From the NCBI GenBank assembly GCA_032988165.1, contig JANTQF010000152.1, forward strand, positions 1 to 64,000: a stretch of DNA of 64,000 nt. The letters run 5' to 3'. The stretch comes from Emmonsiellopsis sp. PD_33. Lineage: Eukaryota; Ascomycota; Eurotiomycetes; Onygenales; Ajellomycetaceae. The translations under genes were made by a program, and so were the position numbers. The number at the start of each line of letters is the position of its first letter. Position 1 is the stretch's first letter. Positions 1 to 11,099 of the stretch are shown here, piece by piece. The notes beneath the pieces are model-generated. The model saw only the letters and a list, made by a program, of their open reading frames with translations. It did no database searches and had not been told where the DNA came from.

Positions 1-127
1 GCGCCCTAGCATCCGATCGATGGACCTTTAACTTACTCCACCAAGGAATGTTCTGAATATCATAGGATTTGAATTGGTGGTCATCGGGACGGGAGATTTT
101 TTGCGGGCGTGGCCAATAGGAGACCTC
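1..127 (-). other. Second protein-like open frame at the left edge, out of frame with UTP18
   Basis: Where the UTP18 frame loses similarity (after KKDALR), the neighbouring minus-strand frame is open to the window edge. It reads as ordinary protein, including DDHQFKSYDIQNIPWWSKLK. I do not recognise the family. It may be the continuation of another gene joined here by rearrangement or assembly error, or an exon reached through a splice I cannot place, since no consensus donor is visible. The call rests only on the open frame and its protein-like composition. Confidence 0.35.
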
Positions 128-2037
128 AACGCATCCTTCTTCCACCGACTCGCCATAACCATCAACTGCCCATCAGCCGAGAAAACCAAAAAGCTAATCG
201 GCGTCGTCAACTGGTCCAACATGCGCGTCGGTTTCGGGTCGCGGGGGACGCCGTCCCCATCTTCTTCAGCTCCACTCTTAGCCGCCGCCGCATACCCAGC
301 CGCCCACGGCCGGCGATCATAAATATTCACAATCCCACTCGAGCTGCCCACAGCCACCCATCGATCCCCTCCCAACTCCTTCCTCCCCGATCTCCCACCG
401 AGACTAACAACCGTCGTCCCCACGGCACCCTCATCGACCCAGCGCGCCACGACCCTCCTCTCGCGCCCATCCCACTCGCTCACCTCCCCATTCTTGCCCG
501 CAACACACATCCCCTCGCCATCCCCCCACCACGCGAAATCAGCCACCCCGTTGCGGCTGTCAACCCGCACCTCAGCGACCCACTGCATCGTCTCGGCACT
601 GAGCACGCTCACGATCCCGCCGCCCTTGCGCGAGCTGCCGACCACGCCCAGCCACCGCCCGCATGGTGAAAGCTTGAAGCGTTCCATGGTCTTTTGGTCC
701 TCCTTGCGCTCGCGGGGGGCGTTGATTTTGGCCACTTTGCCGGTGTCGAGGTCCCAGGTGTGGAAGTAGCGGCGGCGGCCGGAGAAGAAGATTTTGTTGC
801 CTGTCGGTGGGGCGAAAGTGGATGTGTGTAGGGGGGTGTGGCGGATGTGGAGGGAGGTGAGGAGCGGGTTTGGGTGGAGGGATTTGGGGGAGATGTGGTG
901 GAGGTAGAGGGTTGAGGCGGGGCCGGAGGAGAGGAGGAGGGGGTACGAGGGGTGGAAGGTTAGGGAGTGGATTGAGGACTGTATTGATTGTGTTAGAATA
1001 GGGGCGTTTGTATTTGTAGTCGTGCGAAAAAAAAAGAAAAAGGAGGATAAGACTTACCGGTTGACTTCCTCCCACATCCTTCATGCGCTGAATATCCAGC
1101 ACCTCCTGTCTGAGCTTCCTCTTTCCCCCCGCGCTCGTCACATTGCTATCGGCCTTTGTAAGATTGCCCACATTCTGCAACAACCTTGCCAACGGCTGCA
1201 ATGACATCTCCTCCTCCCCCTCATCACTATCAACATCCATCTCATCCGCACTCCCCACACTCTCCCCGTCCTCCGTCTTCCGCCTCTTCGCACTCCGCCC
1301 ACCACCCATAACCACCGTATTCGCCCATTCAGGCGCAGGATGTAACCGCTCAAACTGCCTCCGCAGGCGCCGGATGTACTCCGTGCCGGACACCAGGTCG
1401 TCCTCTTCGGTTACGCGCAGCTTGCGCAGGCGGTTGTTACCCGCGAGGGAGACGTTGATGCGGTCGTCATCGCTGTCTTCCCATGCGGCGGGGGGGTCGA
1501 GGTTGCCGTCTGTGAGGGCTGTCTGGAGGGCGGAGCCGTTGTTGGTAAAGTCGTCATCTGCGCCAGGGGCACCGGAGTCGAGGAAGAAGAGCTATTTAGA
1601 TATTAGTTGATGAGAAGAAGTAGTGACAATCTCCGGCGCAATTATGCACAGAATCCCCCTCCCCCCCTTTAGACTCGGAAAAGACAACGTACATCCGCAT
1701 CATCAACCCCCTCCAACCCCTCCTCCTCCTCATCCCCCCCTTCACTATCACTCCCCGCACCGCGCGCCAACACCATCTCCAGCCCCTCAACGTCCTCTTC
1801 CCTCAACGCATCATGGAACCCCGCGGTATCTCCAAAGAGCAGCCGCTCAAGCTTCTCCTCCGTCTCGTCCTTGGGCATTGGGGTATCATTGTCGTCGTCG
1901 ACATCGCTTTCTCCCTCGCTAGAAGTATCATCATCGTCTAAAATGGCTTGTTGCGCGGGGAATTCGTCTGGGACTGAGCGTGCGGAGGTAGTAGCCTTTT
2001 TTTTCTGCTTGACGCGGACTTTTTGCGCTGACGGCAT
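28..2037 (-). CDS. UTP18: UTP18, U3 snoRNP (SSU processome) WD40 protein, three exons
   Basis: Small-subunit processome component needed for early 18S pre-rRNA cleavages in the nucleolus. Exons on the minus strand are 2037-1693, 1591-1058 and 978-28, joined in phase 0 across introns of 101 and 79 bp with GTACGT and GTAAGT donors. The start ATG at 2037 opens a basic then acidic N-terminus (DDDDTSSEGESDVDDD) followed by EEKLERLLFGD, a conserved UTP18 signature. Exon 2 gives AAWEDSDDDRINVSLAG and the region before the propeller. Exon 3 carries the WD40 repeats, with SSIHSLTFHPSYPLLLSSG, YFHTWDLDTGKV, VNIYDRR and DQLTTPISFLVFSADGQ. The predicted length is about 609 aa, near the family norm. The last about 31 residues after KKDALR do not resemble the conserved UTP18 tail, so the 3' end is doubtful (see findings). 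Identity is sure; the C-terminus is not. Confidence 0.9.
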
Positions 2038-2241
2038 TTCTTTTTCCGGGTGTATTTGTGCGGGAATTGGAGCCGCGGGTATTTATAGGGAAGGCGGAAA
2101 ATTGGGGATGGGAATTAATCAAGCTGAATTTCTTCTGAATGTTTTGCGGAGGCGTGGACAGGTTTGGTCTGGCTGTTCAGAAATATTTTGTTCGGCCAAA
2201 AATTAGAAAATATTTTGGACGCCTCGGGTAGTAAGGTTCCC

Positions 2242-2266
2242 ATTGGCTGGAGCTCAGACTCACGTG
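2242..2266 (-). promoter_or_regulatory. CCAAT box and CACGTG motif upstream of UTP18
   Basis: ATTGG at 2242-2246 is a CCAAT box on the UTP18 strand, and CACGTG at 2261-2266 is a palindromic E-box. Both lie about 205-230 bp upstream of the UTP18 start. CCAAT is the known target of the fungal HAP complex and CACGTG of bHLH factors. Use of these sites here is inferred from position only. Confidence 0.4.
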
Positions 2267-2531
2267 ATACTGTAAGATGACATAAGCCGATATTCACGAC
2301 GTCATTCCTCAAAGCTGTGATCACTTCTTTCTTCTGCTTCATCAAACCAGTTAATTCCCCAAATTCATCTGTCATAAACATCACCCCGACCAACGCCTCA
2401 TCTCCTCTAACAGAAGAGTCCAGATATTTTACTTCCTTTACTGACTCACCGCGCCAGGTTTAACTCTCTTGCTGGCCTAGGGCAACCAGCCATCTAAGGT
2501 ACTGGTATCAACCTCTCTCAGGAGAATAAGT

Positions 2532-4062
2532 GACAGCCACACCAAGATGAACCTCTTTGTGGTCTAACAGCCTCTTCTCTCCGGCTCGCGGATAGATGTC
2601 CTCGATTCCAGACCAGATTTCTGGGGGGGGATCCAGACAAACCAGACACCGTCAGCCGACCATCTTCTTCCCCTCCGCCAGAAATAACGCGACCAGAGCT
2701 GAACCCAATAACAAACCCGATCTGGGAGGTCATCGAGGTGCCGAACAGATACATGAGCACTGAATTAGCCAGACAAACCAACCAGGAGAAAGGGGAACAG
2801 ATGCAAATAGGTCACATTGCCGAGAAAATATTCCATAGGAATGCCCGCATTTGCAACTATGTAGTTGTTGCAGAACAACTCAAACTAACCTGGGAAAATG
2901 AAGCCAATCAGCCCAAATGGTTTAAGGCTTGGGACAAGATGGAGTTGGAAAAGATTCCGGCAATCATCATAGACGCTATGGAACGGGGCTTAATGGAATC
3001 AAGTATAGAGGGGGAGGATTGGAACAGAGAGCTCCTTCAACTCCTGCCAGCTGGCTATATTGAGCATGCCTACTTGACTCGCGTGTTGGTCTCGTCGCAT
3101 AAAACACGTTGAAAGCTGTCTCGAGGCACATCCGTCCATCACGACAGACATGGATACTGCAGCAGACGATGGACAAGTCCAGTTGCCGACCCATACCCTT
3201 CTACACCAGCTTGCCACGAGTATTAAAAAAAAATGCTCCGGAAAGTACAGCACGCCTTCCCATACGTTCCACATGGACTGCAGCACTCAAAGCATCCTCT
3301 GAGTCGCTGGACACAGACCGTGAGCTTGTTGTGTTCCCGCCCCGAACCAAGGAGGAACACAAGGGCCTGAAGGAACTTGCACGCCTGAACACCGGGTTGT
3401 TGCCGCCCCAACCTCAACCTGTATCCCAATCTCGCCGTCCTATTCGAACATCCCTTGTCAACGACAACAACAACCTGCCGCGCGCTTCCCCGGCCGAAAG
3501 GGAAGCGATCAGGAAAATGGCCAGAGAGCTTGCCGCCCTTCCCCACCGACAGCCATACGTGCTCGGAATTCCAGCCGCCACCAGCGAAGGCTTCCTCCCA
3601 ACCGTCTCCGGCACCGTGCTGCTTCGTGGAATAGATGCAGAGGATGACAGCCCGAATGCACTCACTCTAGACTTGAGTGATATGCCGTGGGACACCGGCT
3701 CTCATGGCTGCACGATAACGTCCGACCTTCTGTCTCCGACCTTCTCTACGTACCTTGAGTCTAGCGAGCATGATCCATACCGCAGTGCGTCGGGAGTGAG
3801 TGTACAAGCCGAATGTTCCATTGTTCTCACCAACGCCCTGTTCCAGTTCAGCACTGTGTTCACTGTTGTTCCTCGCTCAACTGTCCCCAACAATCGTTCT
3901 GGAGTAATCTTGGGACAGAATGGCTTCCTAGATCGTATAGTATGCGTCTCGAAGCCCCGCGCGATCTTCGAATATCACGGTGAGAAAGTTGGGAGAGATG
4001 TGTGGGGAGATATCTGTGTCGTTGAATACATTGGTACCGCCGGGCTATTGAAGCAGTTTTGA
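2532..4062 (+). pseudogene. Frame-broken gene with a C-terminal retropepsin-like domain
   Basis: Three overlapping plus-strand frames look coding in succession. Frame one (about 2532-3112) has a Pro/Ser-rich start and a helical segment with WENEANQPKWFKAWDKMELE. A second frame (about 3096-3300) has ESCLEAHPSITTDMDTAADD. A third (about 3290-4062) ends in an aspartic-protease-like domain with DMPWDTGSHGCTIT, the DTGS being the catalytic-type motif, then VILGQNGFLDRI, VWGDI and a stop at 4062. Single retropepsin-like domains of this kind occur in unnamed fungal proteins, probably of retroelement origin. No ATG opens frame one. No intron I can place joins the frames; a G8 run near 2624 and an A9 run near 3225 are likely slippage sites. 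CpG content is normal, so this is not part of the RIP-affected tract. It may be a pseudogene, a multi-exon gene or carry sequencing indels. Confidence 0.5.
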
Positions 4063-5065
4063 GCTTCTGTTTAGTTTTGGCAACGGTAACGTTCTATTCT
4101 TCAACCCTTTGGATATATATACCTTCCGCTAAAACTTGCTTTATTTCTTCTAGCCGTTTAGGTAAGTACAGTACACTGGCGCGAACTCTCTCTCTTTTTT
4201 TTTCCCTTGTACCTAGACCGTTTTAATCATCCACAAATCCCCACGGCCGTGAGCTTTTCTTTCCTTAAAATGTTAATGCTTGCCCATACATAGTATGTGA
4301 TAATGTAGACCTATTCAGACGCCCCCAATGCAAGGTTCATCCCGTCCGTACATATATTAGCCCCATCTTGCTGTTAATGCGCCTATTGTCCTTCAATATA
4401 AGGCTAATATAATGTATGGAGTAATGTAATGCAATCAACTCAATTCACGTATAGCGAAACAAGAAAGGGAAAAATGAAACCAAAACACAAGAGTTAAGAG
4501 TAGAGAGAAATTACTAAAAATAATATATATATATATAAATAAAATAAAATAACAACCCGAAAACGCCAAGCTCGCCTTCTAGCCATGGAAAAAAATGAAC
4601 TCTGAAGGGTCCAAATGTCGTACGTAGGGAACAAAACGCAACTGGCAAACTGAATATCTTAGTTACATACATAGATGAGCAAGCAAGCAGTCAAGAAAAG
4701 TAGCAAGCTAGAAAGAACGCCGGGTATGTTAGCTGTCTGTGTAAAAAGCATATGCGTTCTGCGGGAGGGAAAACGGTTAACCAATGCGTACGTATCATAT
4801 CGTCTTTCAGGGGGGGGGAGATAAAAAAAACAGGCAATAAAATGAAAAGGGGTTCATATCAGCCAGCCAGCCATGCAGGGAAAGGGAGAAGGACAAAGCA
4901 TAGCAATGATGGTTAAAAGACCGTTTCGCCATTCACCACCGGTATGATAAGAAGAACAACAAGAACGATTTCGAGATGTAGCCGGGCTAGTAATGTTCAG
5001 GAAACGCAAATGAGATCAGGAACCAAGCAAAGGGGGGAACAGGATAAATCATTCAGATGAATGAA
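4063..5065. other. Intergenic, AT-leaning, no gene seen
   Basis: This holds the 3' flank of the retropepsin-like gene and the 3' flank of the converging STIMATE-like gene. A short TA run lies near 4519-4537 and a G-rich run near 4810-4819. CpG is present at ordinary levels, unlike the tract beyond 8,220. No ORF or RNA gene was recognised. Confidence 0.6.
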
Positions 5066-6208
5066 TCAATGCCGATTCAGCGGCATAGTAACCCCGTCAT
5101 CATCATTCTTAGCACTATTCGACTCGAACGACCGCTTCACCCCGGCCTCGTCATCGCGCAACATCATCGCCTCACCCTCAACATCCGAGTCTTCCTCATC
5201 CGACGAATCATCCATGCCTGCAAGCAACGCGCTCCGCCGATGTCTGTCATCATCACCCATAACATCATCGAATGTGTCGCCGGAAATGCCCTCGTCTCCC
5301 TCGGGGATCGGTTTCTTAATAAAGATATCAATGATATAATACTGAATCGCATTCATGATGACGGGGAACAGAAGCATGACGAAGAATATCTGTACAGCGG
5401 TATTTCCTTCGGTCCATCGGAGGGCCCAGTCGCCGATTTTCACGATGAATGGGAGCATGTGGATTAGCACGATGACGCAGGTTTTCATGCACAGCAGGCC
5501 GACGAAGTAGATCATGGACTGTTTGAACCACCAGATGGCGTTGGGCGGGTCACCGTAGTTTCCTGATTCGATGGATTCCGGCGGGTTGGCGAGCGGGGTG
5601 TAGAGGGCTGCGTGGTTGAGGATGCGAAGGACGAAAATCAGGATGGGAATGCCGAGGGTTGTCTGCCAAAAAAAAAACCGGAATTAGCCAAGTTGAACAG
5701 ATCAAAGCTAGGTTTCCATCTAGATATCCGAGCCAAAACTCACATCAATACCCAGATTTAACAGATAGTACGAGCACGGATTCGGCTGATACGTCGCGGT
5801 CACCGGTATCTGGCCCGCCGAAAACATCGACGCCAGCAAATTGGCCAGATGCAGCAACACAGACCCAAACACCTGCTTGGACACATCAAACGCCCACACC
5901 TTCACCGGCCGCTGCGGCCTCTCCCTCCATCTCTTGTAGACCAGCGAGAGCAACGCCAGGGCCCCTAGGGCGGCCTGGACGATCAGCGCGAACGAGCCCA
6001 GTAGCTGGCATTCTCCGTTTTGTTGATCCGGCTGCTGCGGCATGGCTGTGGATGTTGGTGAGGCGGGCATTGTGGTAGAGGCCGCGAGGAGGGTGTTGGA
6101 TGCGAGAGCAAGACTGGTGAAGGCGGCTGCTGCGGCGGAATTAGCCGCTTCAGTAGCTGGCTGGAAGGGCAGTGTGAGCGTGCCGGCGAGATCTGGGAGA
6201 TCAGCCAT
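5066..6208 (-). CDS. STIMATE/YPL162C-type vacuolar membrane protein, two exons
   Basis: Polytopic membrane protein of the family that includes yeast vacuolar protein YPL162C and animal STIMATE (TMEM110). Exons are 6208-5744 and 5662-5066, split by an 81-bp intron with a GTGAGT donor and CAG acceptor in phase 0, giving 353 aa. Visible membrane segments lie near residues 70-92, 112-131, 157-175, 205-228 and 243-268. Family motifs include CQLLGSFALIVQ, KVWAFDVSKQVFGSVLLHLANLL and PCSYYLLNLGID at the exon junction. An Ala/Thr-rich N-terminus precedes TM1, and an acidic tail with DDSSDEEDSDVEGE follows TM5. The acidic cytosolic tail and five or so helices match the fungal family. It converges with the upstream plus-strand gene. 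The role at the vacuole is from family knowledge, not visible here. Confidence 0.88.
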
Positions 6209-7167
6209 AGCCAGGCTTGGAGACGGTCACGTCTCAGGGAGCAGACGGGTGGGAAGCGAATGCATGTGTCGTTGGCTCGGGTATATTGAGTTCGGTGGTC
6301 TGCGTGGGTGTCAGGTGGGCGTTTCGTATATAGCCGGGCAGAGGGTGAGGGTTGGAGCGGAGACAGGGGATCAAAGGAGGCTATATCGACGCATCCAGAG
6401 GAATTCAGACGGCGAGAACTTGGAATCAGTCACCACCCAGAGGCAGCCGTGGCGGAGTGTGGCTGCTTTGGCCGCGTTGACGTTGGAAGCTGGCACGGTG
6501 GTGATGTCATGTGACTGCGGCAGATTTCCAGGATTCGCGCTGCAGATTCATGCAGACTTGATAATAAGCAACTATTAATTTATTTATTATTACTTCCCAT
6601 GGCCAGACTCTCTGGAGCTGTCCCGTAATCCGTCGTACACGAGCGTTGAAGTACAGGCCGATAATGCACAAAACGACGCAGTGTCAGGATGGTAGATGTA
6701 GGCAAAAAGTTCTCTGTGTAAATTCATATTTCGGTGTCATTCATTCTGCAAGGCCTTTGCCTATTTGTTTTGTATTGGAAATAACAATCTTAATCATGAA
6801 CATGAGTCTGCCATCACATAACATATCATATAACCGGTTTGCAAAACGCAAAAGGAAAGAGAAAAAAAAAAAAGCCCAGCATAGGGAGGGTGAAAAGGGA
6901 GAAGAAAGCCGATCGAAACGCCCAAATACCCGTCTCTCCCGAGGATCGAAGACCAGCCTATAGTTCCAGTTCCACAAAAGCTTGAAACTCCCGTTATAAT
7001 TCTCCCAAATATCGTGGTGATGATGGTTTGAAGGTTTGATAAAGTCCTCCCTGGACTAGGGGATCCCGGATTCATAGAACGGGATCAAATAATGGAACAT
7101 GGGAATAAGTTGAGTAAAAAAAGCAAAAACCGCATAAAAGGAAGCAAAAGCGAAGGAGGGAGTCGGG
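6209..7167. other. Promoter side of STIMATE-like gene and 3' flank of SF3B6
   Basis: Non-coding by my reading. It contains the upstream region of the STIMATE-like gene (CATGTGAC near 6507 is a degenerate E-box) and the 3' flank of SF3B6 with an A12-type run near 6863. Open frames here are short, lack family signatures and are treated as chance. Confidence 0.55.
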
Positions 7168-7937
7168 TCAGTCTATGCCGTGTTGTTGTTTGAGTCGTTC
7201 TAGGTTTTCTTGTCGCGCGGCTAGGTCCTCTTTCGATCGTGCCATCTTCTCGGGTTGGTGATATAGAACTGCACCAAAAGGGTTGATATCAGTTTATCGT
7301 CTTTTATATAACCAATATGCCATTTGTACATCTCCGGGGTACTTACCGACGAGATATCGGTTCTGGAAGTTGAAGCCGTTCAATTTGTCACAGGCCTGTT
7401 TCGCATCGACAACATCCTCGTATACGACAAACGCGGTGCCCTTTGAGTTCGAGGCAATGCCCTGGCGGATTTGTCTAATCGCAAGGTGTCAGTATATGCG
7501 CTCGGTTGTCGTCCGCTAGCGATAGATTATGCCGGCGCGGGTCCGGCAAGGGCAGTGGTTATGGGCGACTCACCGGATGGGACCAAACTTCCCGAAAAGA
7601 TCGAACAGTTCCTCTGCAGTGACGTTGTAGCTATAGATACAGGGTTAGGAGGGATTGATGTGTGGCACCAAAGGAAACGGCAGGGATTATCGGTATGGCG
7701 CGGATCGAGGGGGGGCCGGATTGGTAATGGGCAGTGGCCGCGAGAACTCACCTGAGGTTCTTTACGAAAAGGATCCTAAAAACGAGGGTATGTTAGCATG
7801 CGATCAAGGGCTGATGCCCGACGCTGTCTCTCCGGGGGAAGGGCGGAGAAAAGCAGCGGACGGTGGTTATCAGATCGGCGGGGCTCAAGGTCAACGCACC
7901 TGTTGGCTTCCGGGGCAAGCTTGTTGCTGCGGCTCAT
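7168..7937 (-). CDS. SF3B6: SF3B6/p14, branch-point-binding RRM subunit of U2 snRNP SF3b, five exons
   Basis: Small RRM protein that sits against the branch-point adenosine within SF3b of the spliceosome. Exons are 7937-7900, 7775-7752 (24 nt), 7630-7574, 7474-7347 and 7268-7168; all four introns are GT-AG, 78-124 bp, and the sum is 348 nt, or 115 aa plus none spare. The start gives MSRSNKLAPEANR. RNP2 is ILFVKNL, encoded by the 24-nt microexon. The RRM continues with YNVTAEELFDLFGKFGPIRQIR and RNP1 KGTAFVVYEDVVDAKQACD. The tail NRYLVVLYHQPEKM and a short charged helix match p14, and the length is close to the human protein. It lies about 280 bp from the start of the RIP-affected repeat tract. 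Confidence 0.93.
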
Positions 7938-8220
7938 ATCTCTTGGGCGCGGTCGGGAGGACGAGGCGGAGGACAGGGAGTGCGTGGAGACAGCAGCAGG
8001 TGGTAGATAGAGAGGCAGAGTGACAGAGGGACGGGGTGGTGAGAAAGGCCGACTATGAGGAGAGACGCAGCTTCAAACGGCCTGAGAGCACGTGACGCGC
8101 TAGCCTGTTTGGGCTAGCCCCATCGGCCGGAGAATTGGTGGAGCCCGGCGGATCTTGCCCTCTTGGGAGTGGACATCATCGCTCATCCATCGGAATCCTG
8201 ACGGCGAACATCATAAACTC
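7938..8220 (-). promoter_or_regulatory. SF3B6 upstream region with CACGTG, up to the repeat boundary
   Basis: GC-normal upstream region of SF3B6. CACGTG lies at 8089-8094, about 155 bp before the start, within GCACGTGACGCGC. CpG dinucleotides are common here and stop at about 8,220, so this short promoter is the last unaffected sequence before the transposon nest. Confidence 0.4.
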
Positions 8221-9629
8221 CATTTTGATTGTATGACCCTGACCCAGGGAAGGATTTTGGATATTCCTCAGACTTGTATTTGATCCAATTACACATACAA
8301 TATCTGCTATGCTACCTGCTGAATAGTAAAGTTCTACAAATCCTTCTGGGGCTGTTAGGCAACACATTAACATGCAACAAGCTACCTGAGCATAAATACA
8401 ACACCTCAATATGATGACTCTAACAGGTGAAAATCTGGTTTGACTCTGCTAGTCAGCTCATAAGGCTGTAACACAGTTACAATCAGGGCAAAAGATTATA
8501 CTAATAAAAACTTGTATAGCTGTTAAGTAGTAACACATCTAGAATTAATAATCTTACTCACTACCTCTTTACATTCTAGTGATGAGACAGGCTAAGAGGC
8601 CCTATTCTATGAAGTAACCTCCTCAGCTGATCTACTAGGACCTAGGAGTAATATACTAACTATAGGTATAAGTAGTAAGAAGATATCAGCTAAGAGTCCT
8701 TTAATTACAATGAACATTTAAATACTAATATTATCTGATATATCCTCAGTGAGATCATCAGAATCAACCTAGGCTCACAGGCCTTTAACTACTAGAATAG
8801 GTGATAGACTGGAAATAAACAGTCATTCAGAATGAAACACCTAGAGTAAGTTATAAAGTATAATGCTATTTTCTGCCCTGTTATGTTTCTTTCCCTTTCT
8901 AAATCTTATGATTGAAAGTTGAGCTGATGAAGTGGCTAAAGAGGAAGAGAAGAAGAAAAGAAAGAAGAAATGAAATAAGGCCAGAAAGACTAAAAAGACA
9001 TCTAATAAGAGGAAAAGGGCTGTAAAAACTCTAGAGGTACAGGTAAGTAATAAATAGCTATTTCAGTCTTATTATTTTTATAACTTGTAAAAATACTAAT
9101 TCTATATATACTCAAATTATCTTAATAATAGTTGAGAGACTCTAACCCCCATTCTGAATCCTAATGAATTAAGTAATAGACTTATTACTAAATTCCTCTT
9201 AATGATAATTGACCTGCTGATAAGGTCAGATACAGTGTTATCTATAACACTCTAATCTAACTTAAGAATAATAATGAATTAGAAGGAGTAAATAATGAGG
9301 CTAGATGAAATAAAAGGTATGAGAATATTAGCTGATGAGAAAACCCTATAGAGTTCTATTAATCTAAGAAAAGGAAACTTTATATTTAGAATGATTAGAG
9401 ATGACTCATTAATAGATCAGAGCCTGGCACAGAAAAGAAAGATGAAGAAAAAAAAGTATACTAAAACTAGAGTAAATAAAGTAGGTAAGAGAACTGAACT
9501 TCTTTCAGTAGATTTTATAGTAAGAAAGAAACCTAGAAAATCTAATTTCTAAATAGCTGCTCAAGTAAATATAGGGGCTTCTAAAGCAGGAGATTAATAG
9601 AATCTAGAGGACCCTGAAGAGAGCCTAGA
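8221..9629. other. AT-rich, CpG-depleted relic, probably 5' part of the LINE
   Basis: No open gene. A Lys/Glu-rich reading on the plus strand (about 8930-9040) is followed by a GTAAGT donor near 9042, hinting at a decayed spliced gene. From about 9330 a plus-strand frame with scattered stops reads into the hAT left border. After removing the hAT and one target copy it continues at 24,268, which suggests one sequence split by the hAT. I could not assign the part before 9,300 to a family. Confidence 0.4.
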
Positions 9630-9637
9630 AGTAAAAG

Positions 9638-9660
9638 TAAAGCTGCCACTGGAATGGGAT
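9638..9660 (+). repeat. hAT left terminal inverted repeat
   Basis: Begins TAAAGCTGCCACTGGAATGG and matches the reverse complement of 24237-24259 at 22 of 23 positions. The preceding 8 bp, AGTAAAAG, recur directly after the right end. Confidence 0.85.
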
Positions 9661-9890
9661 TTTTCATGGGATTTCTCATCCCATAGTATCATGAGATGAG
9701 ATGGGAAAAAATAGTTCATCTCATGGGATTTTATCTGTGGGATGAGACAAACCATGGGATTTTAAATTTTCTATAAGATGAGACATGAGATTTCAATTTT
9801 CCTATGGGATGAGACATGAGAATTCATTCTAACTATGAGATAGAACATAAGATTTCACCTCATGAGATGAGAATTTCCATCCTGCCAAGC
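9655..9890 (+). repeat. hAT left subterminal repeat array
   Basis: About six degenerate copies of a roughly 30-36 bp unit built on ATGGGATGAGACATGGGATT, each ending in a T-rich spacer. Subterminal repeats next to the TIR are typical transposase-binding sites in hAT elements; that role is inferred. Confidence 0.6.
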
Positions 9891-10319
9891 ATCTACTGGG
9901 TCTAATCATATGATCTGTTGAGGTAACAAGAAAAGATAATAGATCATAAAAAAAAAAAAAAGATAAAAGTATCTTTTAATTACCTATAATACTTTACCAC
10001 TTAATATCTACTAAGCTACTATTAAGATTGTATATAGAATCATTAATATGATAAAGATTTCAGGTAGGAGCATTACAGCCATCTAAAGATTAGATGCTGA
10101 ATAACTCTTTTATTCTGCCACTTAAATAGCTAGTAGGGCTGCTCAATTCACAGGCATTGACATAATAGTGATGGAGAATCTCATACTGGGAATTGAATAG
10201 ATAGTTTGTAGTTAGCTAGATATCTCACCCTAATAATTACTAGGCTATGATGTGTGATTTTGATTGTGTTAGTACATATCATATTTTTAATCCCATTAAA
10301 AAATTCCTGATAGTCACAT

Positions 10320-10650
10320 GCTCAAAAAAAAAAAAAAAGCTCACTACATGGTTTAAATCCTGGCCTACATTTCAATAAGATTACAAAAAAAGCATTGTCA
10401 GTCATTAGTGCAGTGATTACTCACTATGCTAATAATGGATAATATTATTAGTACTAACCTGAATTATATGATATAGCTCATTATATGTGAAAAAAAAAAA
10501 AAAAAATAAAGTCTACTATATAATTCAAATTCTAATCTATATTTTATATAGGTTTAAAAAAAGCATCATCCATCATTAATCATTACAGTAATAATAAATG
10601 ATGTGTGTTAGTGTGAATCTGAACTAAATTATATTTCTTATCTTAACCCT
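10320..10650 (+). repeat. Two tandem copies of a ~165-bp unit led by A15-A17 runs
   Basis: Unit one starts with an A-run near 10,326 and unit two with an A-run near 10,491. Each is followed by related text: CTA/CTACAT, then AAATTC/AAATCCTGG, then AAAAAAAGCAT, then CATTA. The sequence between the hAT left array and the transposase otherwise shows no gene. One ORF there (10,767-11,099) is hydrophobic AT-rich translation without a family signature. Confidence 0.4.
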
Positions 10651-11099
10651 GTCTGTGGATTTGACATGATGAGATTCTCAGAGACTATGATAATATATTG
10701 ATGCAGTACACAAATAATATAAGATGTAATAACTAAAGATAATGATCTTAATATACTATATTTTAGATGCCTTCTCTGAACACTGAGTTATTAATTACTA
10801 CCTTAAAATTCAGTATTTCTTTCTGTATCCTTCTTCATCTAGCTATACTTACATGTAAGAACTATCTCAATGAATACTTCTCTACTAGTTATTTCTCTTT
10901 AGATGTAAGTTTCTCTTTTCTCATTATAATATTTATATTATTACTTTCTTCATTATTATTAGTCTTATTCTCTGCTGTATTCTTCTCATTTTACTCTTTC
11001 TTTACCTGCAGTTACTCTCTTTCATTTGCATGCTTCATTAGTATGATCTTATGCATTGTCTTTCCTGATAATGATGATTACTCTCATAAGATAATATAA

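Noticed and set aside
109..669. 186-codon plus-strand ORF and several other long plus-strand frames over 1-2,000
   Set aside because: They lie antisense to the UTP18 exons, which have clear family motifs and splice sites; high GC makes shadow frames long.
5057..5467. 136-codon plus-strand ORF
   Set aside because: Antisense shadow of the C-terminal exon of the STIMATE-like gene.
7655..8023. Plus-strand ORFs of 122 and 70 codons
   Set aside because: They overlap SF3B6 exons and introns on the other strand and have no independent support.
10767..11099. 110-codon hydrophobic ORF that could be read as a membrane protein
   Set aside because: It overlaps the hAT dimerisation region antisense; AT-rich DNA translates to Leu/Ile/Phe-rich text by composition.
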